From Zoroaster sp. YZ-2022 (taxonomy: Eukaryota; Echinodermata; Asteroidea; Forcipulatida; Zoroasteridae), in contig CM055837.1 in the NCBI GenBank assembly GCA_029582265.1, positions 5,379,148 through 5,443,147 on the forward strand: a stretch of 64,000 nt of DNA. The letters are read 5' to 3'. The notes beneath the pieces are model-generated. The model did not search any database and was not told where the DNA came from. It was given only the letters and a program-made list of their open reading frames with translations. Position numbers and translations under genes: made by a program. Positions 60,101 to 64,000 of this stretch are shown piece after piece (the first letter of the stretch is position 1; each line of letters opens with the position of its first letter).

Positions 60101-63100
60101 CCCCTGAACCTCCTGTGGGTAGCGGGCCTGGGTCTCCCTTTGGTATAGAGGACAAAGCCCCCCTGAACCTCCTGTGGGTAGAAGGCCTGGGTCTCCCTTT
60201 GGTCTAGAGGACAAAGTCCCCTGAACCTCCTGTGGGTAGAGGGCCTGGGTCTCCCTTTGGTCTCGAGGACAAAGCCCCCTGAACCTCCTGGATGTTTAAT
60301 TTTGGAGGATTTACAGACTCCCCACATCCCCACAAACAAGAAACAAGAGGTTTGGACACAATACAGAATACTTCTTTCTTTCCTTTGTGGGTATTGAGGC
60401 TTTGAGATTGGTAAAAAATCCTGAAATCAGGAAAAAATCCTGACAAATCACAGGCCTGTGCTTAAGGTGTTGCCATAGATGATAATGGATTATAGGCTGA
60501 AGGCATTCTTTAGACATGCCCTCCCTAATATTGATTGACAATTGATTGCACTTATTCCAATGACCTGTCGTCATTTGTGACTTAGCCAAACCCCTAAGAC
60601 TTATTTTAGTACACATTTGGGGCATATATTAGTCAGTGTGATTTATAATAAATCTGCATGTAAATGAAGACATTTGTTATTGTCTGAGACTTCTAAAACA
60701 GCTTTTTATTTATGCCTGATTGTCTTCATCAAGGAAAGTACTTCGCCGTACTTTGCCTTAGATTGGGGTGGTTGAGCAAGCAGTCTTGAGTCAAGCTAGC
60801 AGATTTATCATATACTACTCAAAACAATTCAGGGAACACCGGAATAATCTCAGTTAAAGCAAGATCATTTATTTCAGATAAACACAATGTTTCACAGAAT
60901 TGATGAGAAACAACTGCACAATGAAACGGATGATAAAGGATGCATGTAGTGATTACACATTTCATGACATGACTACTGAAAGAGAGAGGGGGTTGCAAAT
61001 GAAAATCCCGGTTCATGGAACATTTCAAACCTATTTGATGTTAAAAATCCGGTGTTCCCTAAATTGTTTTGAGTAGTATATGTTGAAAATACAAAACACT
61101 TTAACTGAGCTTGGATGTAAATATTCATGATTGTCTAGCTGGGCTTCATTTCATAATTTATTTCTTGCATCTCAACCTTCATCCTTCAGGAGTTACTATC
61201 ATTTATCCGGACAAAGGAGAAACACTTGAAATTGACGGCTTCTATGAGGAGCCTGGTACTTGGTCCCGCACAATTCAATATGGACCATCCGAACGCCAAC
61301 TTCAGGCTCTGACCTCTATCTCTACTTCCTGTAAGCAGTACATCAGCCATGGTTGCTATGGCTCAATGCATCATGATGATGTGACAGGAAAAACGTACAC
61401 ATGGTGGGAGTCGAGGACCGGTGACAAGATGATGAATTGGGGAGACGTAACAGAAGGATGCCAGTGCTATTCTGATAATAGTAAGTCAAGATTTTGTTGA
61501 CCCAATTAAAGAGTGAGTTCAAAGGTCAAGGGATAAAGGTTTGTTTTTATATTCAAATTCCAAAATCAAAGAAACATTTATTTCATGTTAACATTGCTTA
61601 CATACACTAGCCTTCACATGTTCTGATCATGAGTCGCTGAATTCCCATGATTGGTAGTTTAAAATCTGGATAGACCATGTAGTATTCCCAGGAAATGTGA
61701 AGCAACACTAACAGTGATGATATCTTTGTCCTTTTTATAGCCTGTAAAGGAGGTGCTGATAAGAAGTGTAACTGTGACATCAACACTCAAAGTTTGACCA
61801 TTGACGATGGTTACTTGACGGATAAAAGTAAACTTCCTGTCAGCGGAATTAGATCTGGTGACGTCAGTGACGACAAAGGCTTAGAATATGGAACTGCACA
61901 GTTGGGTCCCCTCATGTGTGAAGGAAAGGGTACCAGTAAGTGCATTTGTTCATACCCTACTTTAGCTGAACTTTAGTGCCAATTAGCTATATTGGTCAAA
62001 ACCAATCAACTGCCTGCTTTGGCTGTTGACCCAAATGTGCACACAGGGGCATTTTTGACTAGTTTTTATTGTCATTTTGTCAGTGCTTTTAACTGTTAAT
62101 AACAGCCGACTCATTTTGACCCGTAAATGTACTTACTACACAAAAGGTTTGACAGTTTTCGACTTTTAAGTGCACTAGATATACTTTGGCAAGCAACATT
62201 TTGACTGATTTTAACCCTTGCAGTCATAGTCATTAATAAATTAAAGTCAGTAGAATGTCGGAATTTGTTATTTTATGATATAATAATGGTCATATGAGCT
62301 AATATATAATATTTTACGAGGAGAATCACAGACAAAATCACCAATTGATTGGAATTGAAACCAATAAGGATTTATATTTTTAAGCTGACCAGCCCATTTT
62401 CTTTACCAAGCAGTTATAAAGGAAAAGATTCATTAGACACTAAACTAAAAACTAAAATGTCCATTTCATGCCAAACTCACATCCTCTTGTTAAATATCGT
62501 TTTGTGATTTGTCAATTTTGAAAGATATTTTATTTTCCAAATTATTTGTTTGCCCAGATTAATACACGAAATGTATGTTCTTACTGGATATCTTTTTTCT
62601 CTCTCCCCCTCTCTGTTAGCTACACCTGGTAACACTCGTGTCCTGGAATCTGGAGTGGTTTCAGAAGGTACATGCTTTATAATTCTTAGATTTTGTTGGT
62701 TAGAAGAGGGATTACGACTACCTCACCGTCTCATGTGCCACTGATTGTGTGATCTTTTGTACAAGTCATCAAGAAAATGTTCAGCAGTTCGGTTTGTGCA
62801 AAATAAAATAATGTTATTGGTCTTAGGTTTCGAACCTAGCAGGTTCTTTCTCAAAGGCAGGTTCATTCTCACTTTCCCTTTGAGAAAGAACCTGCTAGGT
62901 TCGAAATGTAAGGCCAATAATATACATTAAAGGGAAGGTACAACATTGGTAATGTAGGCAAAACTACTTCTATGAGTATGCTTACTCTTTTTGAATCAAG
63001 ATATACATTAACCAGTTCGCGTCGGAGGCCGTGTATACACGCAATATTTTTTTGCACCACGGATCGGAGAGCGTCTATACACGCCAGAGGAAACTCCGGA

Positions 63101-63372
63101 ATATTTGTATGCATGCTCGGTTGACGTGGCAACGAGCCGAGTGTACAGTGACATGATCGGTAGACGTGGCCACGTGCTGTGGAAGCTTCCATTAACGTGT
63201 TTGTGTGGGGAAAAGAAACCCGCACAGGGGCCCAGAAAAACTTTTTTATTCCCGACGCGAACTGGTTAAACAACCAACCTGTAAAAAATTCAGCTTATTA
63301 CGTTGTGCCATTATGATAAAATATTGAAAATGTATTTAGATATTTCTTTTTCATTCTTATGCAGAACAATAG
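39065..63372 (+). CDS. Secreted SUEL-lectin / CASPR-type fibrinogen-like modular protein
   Basis: Twenty-nine predicted exons give about 1264 residues. Residues 1-19 are a signal peptide. Residues 27-119 and 135-231 are SUEL/rhamnose-binding-lectin domains with the family motif YGR. Residues 241-382 are a linker rich in Gly, Asn, Thr and Pro. Residues 383-624 are six repeats of 38-44 residues, one per exon, not recognised. Residues 625-817, 835-1042 and 1043-1246 are three fibrinogen-like modules like those of contactin-associated proteins, each with WWxSxxGxKxxNWG (Val replaces Glu/x freely), CNCD and D(K)xxLPV. No transmembrane segment is evident, so the protein is probably secreted. SUEL domains bind rhamnose or galactose glycans, so a role in extracellular adhesion or glycan recognition is an inference. 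Exon boundaries were read by eye, and all 28 introns are phase 1. The last two-codon exon is the least certain part. Confidence 0.82.
39419..39585. mobile_element. TTAA-flanked MITE, AGGGGCAGTATCG family, right end lost
   Basis: It begins TTAAAGGGAAATTATCGTC and contains AACAGGGCATGGAATCGGTG. The right end runs into a TAA repeat. It is in intron 1 of the lectin/CASPR gene. Confidence 0.65.
40455..40708 (-). mobile_element. tRNA-derived SINE, - strand
   Basis: On the - strand the head reads GTGGCCGAGCGGTCTAG (A box) and GGGTTCGAGCCCGG (B box), then ACTTGTGTCCTTGAGCAAGG. It lies in intron 1, about 200 bases before exon 2. Confidence 0.82.
40915..41247 (+). CDS. Exon 2: first SUEL/rhamnose-binding lectin domain
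   Basis: This is a complete carbohydrate-recognition domain with eight cysteines (residues 33, 42, 62, 74, 87, 93, 106, 119), as in the family. Motifs are ALYGR at 52-56 and FGDPC at 102-106, then KKYLQVEYYC. The acceptor is TTTCCACAG and the donor GTAAGG. Confidence 0.93.
41248..45033. other. Intron 2 of lectin/CASPR gene
   Basis: This 3.8-kb intron separates the two lectin domains. It holds the composite element at 42326-42900. In 42901-45033 I see only AT-rich sequence with no supportable exon. Confidence 0.7.
42326..42900. mobile_element. Composite TIR element plus foldback hairpin
   Basis: The left part is 42326-42730 and the foldback 42733-42900, in the same arrangement as at 29680. 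The foldback arms begin ACAGATATAACATGG and end in the inverse. The copy lies in intron 2 of the lectin/CASPR gene. Confidence 0.82.
45034..45363 (+). CDS. Exon 3: second SUEL/rhamnose-binding lectin domain
   Basis: It has the YGR motif at residues 164-166 and NKYLSVQYVC at the end. The family DPC is replaced by DRC (216-218). Nine cysteines are present instead of eight (extra CLEC at 196-199). The acceptor is CAAACTTAG and the donor GTAATT. Confidence 0.93.
45845..46218. mobile_element. TTAA-flanked MITE, CCCTTCTA/TAGGAGGG termini, CCATT-word type
   Basis: It begins TTAACCCTTCTAATG and ends AGTAGGAGGGTTAA. CCATT occurs at least ten times, often as ACCATTCAAAACC or ACCATTTG. A segment with AACAAGGTTTTGTATTAGCT is duplicated inside. 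It lies in intron 3 of the lectin/CASPR gene. Confidence 0.82.
46333..46967. mobile_element. TTAA-flanked MITE, GTCAAA-word type, left part present four times
   Basis: It begins TTAACCCTCCCACTAC and ends GTAGTAGGAGGGTTAA. The left 116 bases are present four times head to tail, starting at 46337, 46453, 46569 and 46685, and each unit begins with the CCCTCC terminus. The last unit runs into a right half like that of the element at 25349. Confidence 0.88.
46997..47062 (+). CDS. Exon 4: acidic/Pro linker
   Basis: It encodes DDEPEIGDTDDVATPKAPPR and RP. The boundaries GTCATTAG and GTGAGT and the phase 1-1 fit the neighbours. Confidence 0.7.
47554..47574 (+). CDS. Exon 5: 21-bp microexon
   Basis: It encodes RPMPATE between TTTACAG and a weaker donor GTATCT. 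It is a duplicate of exon 6 with part of the adjoining intron. Without the conserved flanks it would not be called. Confidence 0.5.
47733..47753 (+). CDS. Exon 6: 21-bp microexon
   Basis: It encodes KPAEATQ between TTTTCAG and GTAAGT, phase 1-1, parallel to exon 5. Confidence 0.6.
47973..48002 (+). CDS. Exon 7: 30-bp microexon
   Basis: It encodes NTFTFSKPDQ after a long pyrimidine tract (TTTCTCCCATAG), with donor GTAACA. Confidence 0.6.
48270..48475 (+). repeat. GATCAG-stem repeat with hammerhead-like core
   Basis: The core (48352-48386) has CTGAGGA, the stem CGATCAG / CTGATCG and then AAATGTCGAG. Just upstream GATCGTCCTCAGGAG is an inverted copy of the core's first half. Outer arms containing AAGTAAGACTAATTGC form a larger inverted repeat. 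Confidence 0.65.
48550..48630 (+). CDS. Exon 8: linker repeat 1
   Basis: It encodes GISGNIDTATQKTNGDSFNF and PSFVLPT. The pattern G-x-I-D followed by F-x-F recurs in exons 9 and 10. The acceptor is TTTTGCAG and the donor GTAAGC. Confidence 0.72.
48873..48965 (+). CDS. Exon 9: linker repeat 2
   Basis: It encodes AQSNVGGSIDVKSNPDSSTL, FTFGQP and GTGTA. It shares the GSID...FTF pattern with exons 8 and 10. Donor GTGAGT. Confidence 0.72.
49492..49560 (+). CDS. Exon 10: linker repeat 3
   Basis: It encodes GKNYQGNIDQVKTQGGGKKF and TWG, with the GNID...FTW pattern. The acceptor is ATCAAAG and the donor GTAAAC. Confidence 0.7.
50227..50271 (+). CDS. Exon 11: short linker exon
   Basis: It encodes APLVTGFSNMFTTIN between TTATAG and GTAAAT, phase 1-1. 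Confidence 0.62.
50900..51016 (+). CDS. Exon 12: unknown repeat 1
   Basis: It encodes KMLMKVIVTYDDSGQKFFTL and PFGQ. It is a hydrophobic strand, a polar turn with Asp, then a segment ending in Phe. Exons 13-17 have the same plan. Confidence 0.78.
51090..51275 (+). repeat. GATCAG-stem repeat with hammerhead-like core
   Basis: The core (51152-51190) has CTGAAGA, CGATCAG and GAAACATTAAG. Outer arms such as GCGGTGACACCATGTAGAAA and TTTCTACATGGTATCACC are inverted. One stem base pair is mutated (CTTATTG). Confidence 0.62.
51338..51454 (+). CDS. Exon 13: unknown repeat 2
   Basis: It encodes EYFMKIDMSKIARDDSQQFT and FKKVFEEY, phase 1-1, with donor GTAAGT. Like the other repeats, it has DDSQQ in the turn and a closing Phe. 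Confidence 0.78.
51717..51830 (+). CDS. Exon 14: unknown repeat 3
   Basis: It encodes APFQFTVDKGLETFFSKMF and QMITEV, phase 1-1, with donor GTTTGT. Confidence 0.78.
51878..52232. mobile_element. MITE with CCCTCCTAT terminus, ACTC-word type, CTAA duplication
   Basis: The element CCCTCCTATAGG...ATAGGAGGG is flanked by CTAA on both sides (51878-51881 and 52229-52232) instead of TTAA. ACTC occurs about nine times inside (CACTCAAC, AACTCATT, CACTCATAG). It lies in intron 14. Confidence 0.75.
52491..52607 (+). CDS. Exon 15: unknown repeat 4
   Basis: It encodes SNFQVIIDGGNKQIIDYLMT and FANNN, phase 1-1, with acceptor CACTTGCAG and donor GTAAGT. Confidence 0.8.
52880..53011 (+). CDS. Exon 16: unknown repeat 5
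   Basis: It encodes RLFIPMNFYNEQTKKIEEIK and IPFYANFDGF. Slightly longer than the others (44 residues), phase 1-1, with donor GTGAGT. Confidence 0.8.
53217..53516. other. Segment of repeated ACCCG words, possible degraded transposon
   Basis: It opens CAGTGTCGGGTATCCGGATA and contains ATACCCGAATACCCG, ATTACCCG twice and GGTACCCGGGTGTCCG. The right edge near CGCACAGCCCTAG looks like a different hAT terminus. No duplication was found. Confidence 0.35.
53867..53995 (+). CDS. Exon 17: unknown repeat 6
   Basis: It encodes TQFGMKFQVVGQDGSKQIIT and MPFTRIEY, phase 1-1. GSKQII and MPF closely parallel GNKQII in exon 15 and IPF in exon 16. Confidence 0.8.
54085..54160 (+). mobile_element. SINE fragment
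   Basis: CCTTGAGCAAGACATTTTAT and CAGACGTATAAATGGGCAC match the body of the SINEs at 18018 and 18673. The tRNA head is missing. Confidence 0.5.
54224..54346 (+). CDS. Exon 18: fibrinogen-like module 1, N-terminal part
   Basis: It encodes CIAFKMYGFDEDKEYIIDPD and VKPFVVDCTMEK. This matches the opening of CASPR fibrinogen-like modules (Cys ... Gly-x-Tyr-x-Ile-Asp-Pro-Asp ... Val-x-Cys-x-Met). Confidence 0.85.
54421..54674. mobile_element. TTAA-flanked MITE, CCAGTTCGCGTCGG terminus
   Basis: It begins TTAACCAGTTCGCGTCGG and ends CCGACGCGAACTGG with TTAA two bases beyond. A second copy lies at 63008. It is in intron 18, 60 bases before exon 19. Confidence 0.82.
54735..55013 (+). CDS. Exon 19: fibrinogen-like module 1, central part
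   Basis: It contains CEQEITHEC and WWESLDGKKRENWG, the module hallmarks. Acceptor is CTATTTAG and donor GTGATT. Confidence 0.88.
55027..55259. mobile_element. MITE of AGGGGCAGTATCG family, eroded ends
   Basis: It contains CAACAGGGCATGGAATCGGT and, at the right, TGATATTGTCCATTTAAG. It starts only 14 bases after the exon 19 boundary. Confidence 0.65.
55372..55548 (+). CDS. Exon 20: fibrinogen-like module 1, C-terminal part
   Basis: It contains LCNCDGGEGKTDWG, TDKDTLPVRKVVF and LKVGQFKC, corresponding to the end of the CASPR module. Confidence 0.88.
56018..56068 (+). CDS. Exon 21: hydrophobic spacer
   Basis: It encodes SNTLQFFIFMMQMMAN. The exon joins modules 1 and 2 and has no counterpart between modules 2 and 3. 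Splice sites are good (TGTCTAG, GTAAGT). Confidence 0.65.
56095..56430 (+). repeat. GATCAG-stem repeat interrupted by a MITE
   Basis: The core is CTGATGACGATCAGAG, then the insertion at 56119-56322, then TACTGATCGAAACGTC. The right arm ACATGGTGTGACCACAAACC is degraded. The insertion sits in the loop of the stem. Confidence 0.62.
56119..56322. mobile_element. MITE with CAGAGATGCCAAC terminus and 6-bp TSD
   Basis: The ends are CAGAGATGCCAACATT and its reverse complement, close to the hairpin family at 4122. It is flanked by AGAGTA on both sides (56113-56118 and 56323-56328). The interior repeats TTTTTACGATTT. It has landed inside another repeat whose undisturbed form is seen near 48352. Confidence 0.82.
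56875..57003 (+). CDS. Exon 22: fibrinogen-like module 2, N-terminal part
   Basis: It contains CAEFKKIGYELDGVYLIDPD and PFTVFCEMEK. It aligns with exon 18 and with the start of CASPR modules. Confidence 0.9.
57377..57568. mobile_element. TIR element, GGTTCATACT terminus, possibly PIF/Harbinger-like
   Basis: The ends AGGCCGGTTCATACTTTAC and AAGTATGAACCAGGCT are long inverted repeats that continue through GCGAATGCGAAGTGAA. Flanking TAA/TTA-like bases would fit Harbinger. The family call is tentative. Confidence 0.6.
57648..57941 (+). CDS. Exon 23: fibrinogen-like module 2, central part
   Basis: It contains YRATLSQIDNLKYVSGNCEQ, MYECKSSAF and WWVSFDGQKMPNWGG, then CACK. It is the best match to vertebrate CASPR modules. 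Confidence 0.92.
58236..58436 (+). CDS. Exon 24: fibrinogen-like module 2, C-terminal part
   Basis: It contains GKCNCDKDDGIMRMDTG, DDKDKLPVTQLRFGDT and LGPLKC. It parallels CNCD...LPVSQ...GDT...GPLRC in CASPR proteins. Confidence 0.92.
58748..59180. mobile_element. TTAA-flanked MITE, AGGGGCAGTATCG family, enlarged
   Basis: It begins TTAAAGGGGCAGTATTGTC and ends TGACGGTACTGCCCCTTTAA. About 190 extra bases in the left half are absent from other copies. It is in intron 24. Confidence 0.72.
59362..59487 (+). CDS. Exon 25: fibrinogen-like module 3, N-terminal part
   Basis: It contains CFEIKEDDSSAKSGNYYIHP and FLVYCDMSGPD. It aligns with exons 18 and 22. Confidence 0.85.
59515..59699. mobile_element. 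Hairpin MITE, CAGAGCTGCCAAC family, 6-bp TSD
   Basis: This third copy lies inside intron 25 of the lectin/CASPR gene, 27 bases past a donor. It is flanked by CATTGG on both sides (59509-59514 and 59700-59705). The left arm lacks about eight bases relative to the right arm. Confidence 0.88.
59794..60458 (+). repeat. AATCCTG-terminus repeat, copy 3, with internal 58-59-bp array
   Basis: It begins GTGATTTGACAAAAGTAAA and ends AATCACAGGCCTG. Its internal segment, single in the other copies, is repeated about eight times (59827-60290). Units begin GGGTAGCGGGCCTGG and end GAACCTCCTGT. It lies in intron 25. Confidence 0.85.
60815..61076 (-). mobile_element. Tc1/mariner-like MITE, 262 bp, TA-flanked
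   Basis: This is the third copy, 113 bases upstream of exon 26 of the lectin/CASPR gene. The short open frame seen in all three copies (CVITTCILYH on one strand) has no transposase features. Confidence 0.85.
61190..61480 (+). CDS. Exon 26: fibrinogen-like module 3, central part
   Basis: It contains QYISHGCYGSM and WWESRTGDKMMNWGD, then CQCYSD. The acceptor is CATCCTTCAG and the donor GTAAGT. Confidence 0.9.
61741..61935 (+). CDS. Exon 27: fibrinogen-like module 3, C-terminal part
   Basis: It contains KKCNCDINTQSLTIDDG, LTDKSKLPVSGIRSGD and LGPLMC. Confidence 0.9.
61990..62225. mobile_element. Truncated GTCAAA-word MITE
   Basis: This is reverse-complement sequence of the element at 25349 without intact TTAA termini: TTTTGACTGATTTTAACCC at the right, and matches to CTAGATATACTTTGGCAAG and ACTCATTTTGACC inside. 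It lies in intron 27. Confidence 0.65.
62620..62667 (+). CDS. Exon 28: short C-terminal linker
   Basis: It encodes TTPGNTRVLESGVVSE between CTCTGTTAG and GTACAT, phase 1-1. Confidence 0.65.
62820..62900. repeat. Short inverted repeat
   Basis: TTTCGAACCTAGCAGGTTCT and AGAACCTGCTAGGTTCGAAA face each other around about 30 bases. GTTTTGAACCTAGCAGGATC near 55728 is a related single arm. Confidence 0.7.
63008..63269. mobile_element. TTAA-flanked MITE, CCAGTTCGCGTCGG terminus
   Basis: It begins TTAACCAGTTCGCGTCGG and ends CCGACGCGAACTGGTTAA. The interior matches the copy at 54421 along its length. It is in the proposed last intron. Confidence 0.85.
63365..63372 (+). CDS. Exon 29: last two codons and stop
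   Basis: After the strong acceptor TTCTTATGCAG the split codon becomes Glu, then Gln and TAG at 63370-63372. An AATAAA follows at 63589. The alternative is that the gene continues beyond the window. Confidence 0.45.
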
Positions 63373-63588
63373 GAAGGAGTACTCCTTCCTAAAATTGAGC
63401 TGGAAACTAGTTAATTTTTTTTTAAAGTGACAGCACTTCAGACAATTACTTCTATAATTAATTATCCGCTTTACACCAAGTAAGTTTCACGTTATAATTA
63501 AAAAAAAAAAAATTTTTTGAATAGACACTTCATGGTAATATGTGCCATGTTTTTCACGGGGAAGAATTGTTTATTTGACATAAAACAC

Positions 63589-63594
63589 AATAAA
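63589..63594 (+). terminator. Candidate polyadenylation signal AATAAA
   Basis: AATAAA lies 217 bases after the proposed stop and immediately before the MITE at 63598. Position and hexamer only support this. Confidence 0.4.
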
Positions 63595-63597
63595 GGG

Positions 63598-64000
63598 GGC
63601 CACTTTCCTACCGTCACGTTAGCAGTTTTTCCAATGGTTGTTATTTATTTTTAAGTACCTGAAACCGACCAAAAAGTGTTTCAACATGTGAATGGACATG
63701 CAGGCTTATACTAGAACTAATTTGAGTTGATTTATTTTATTTTTTTATTTTTTTATTTTTTTTTTTACCCTCAAATTTCCATAAAAATTGGACGGAAAAA
63801 GTTACCTCACTTTTCCGTCCATTTGTTGATGGAAATTTTAGGGTAATTAAAATAATAATAGTAATAATCAACTCAAATTATCTTTAGGATAAGCATGCAT
63901 GTCTATTCAAATGTTGAAATTCTTTTTTGGTGGTTTCAGATATTTAAAAAAAAATTACAACCATTAGAAAAACTGCTAACGTGACGGTAGGAAAGTGGCC
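63598..64000. mobile_element. Long inverted-repeat MITE cut by the window edge
   Basis: The left end GGCCACTTTCCTACCGTCAC matches the reverse complement of the last bases of the window, with about one mismatch over 44 bases. The interior is also largely palindromic around TTCCGTCC and GGACGGAA. The end at 64000 may not be the true terminus. Confidence 0.75.

Noticed and set aside
59971..60339. Long - strand frame repeating GALSSRPKGDPG-type residues
   Set aside because: It is translation of the 58-59-base tandem array and has no start, splice or family support.

Overview
The window is eukaryotic, AT-rich, intron-rich and crowded with small DNA transposons. The gene content and repeats fit a marine invertebrate deuterostome. 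An echinoderm is my best guess, but this is an inference from one SUEL-type lectin gene, TTAGGG-like motifs, frequent TACATGTACA palindromes and tRNA-derived SINEs. I identified no species. Both genes lie on the + strand.

Region 1 (1-10860) has no exon I can support. It holds TTAA-flanked MITEs, hairpin elements and one GC-rich hAT element. It is either upstream flank or intron 1 of the first gene.

Region 2 (10861-30404) is an orthologue of LDLRAP1 (ARH), a clathrin adaptor with a PTB domain. Eight exons, all in consistent phase, give the PTB domain, a Ser/Pro-rich linker, the AP-2 beta-appendage motif and a clathrin box that forms the last five residues. Exon 1 was not found. The introns carry three hAT insertions with exact 8-bp target duplications, two tRNA-derived SINEs, a 7-unit 109-bp tandem array and a long foldback element next to the last acceptor.

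Region 3 (30405-39064) is intergenic, with repeats only.

Region 4 (39065-63372) is one 29-exon gene for a secreted protein of about 1264 residues. In order it has a signal peptide, two SUEL/rhamnose-binding-lectin domains, a Gly/Asn/Thr-rich linker built from microexons, six exon-encoded repeats of about 40 residues that I do not recognise, and three fibrinogen-like modules of the contactin-associated-protein (CASPR) type. Every intron is phase 1. This domain combination is the best candidate for something undescribed.

Across the window there is a striking set of MITEs flanked by TTAA (one by CTAA). They share the terminus CCCTCCTA, but each is filled with its own short word (GTCAAA, CTTTCAA, CCATT, GGCCA or ACTC). 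Other families end in CCCTAA, CCAGTTCGCG or AGGGGCAGTATCG. The window ends inside a roughly 400-bp inverted repeat.
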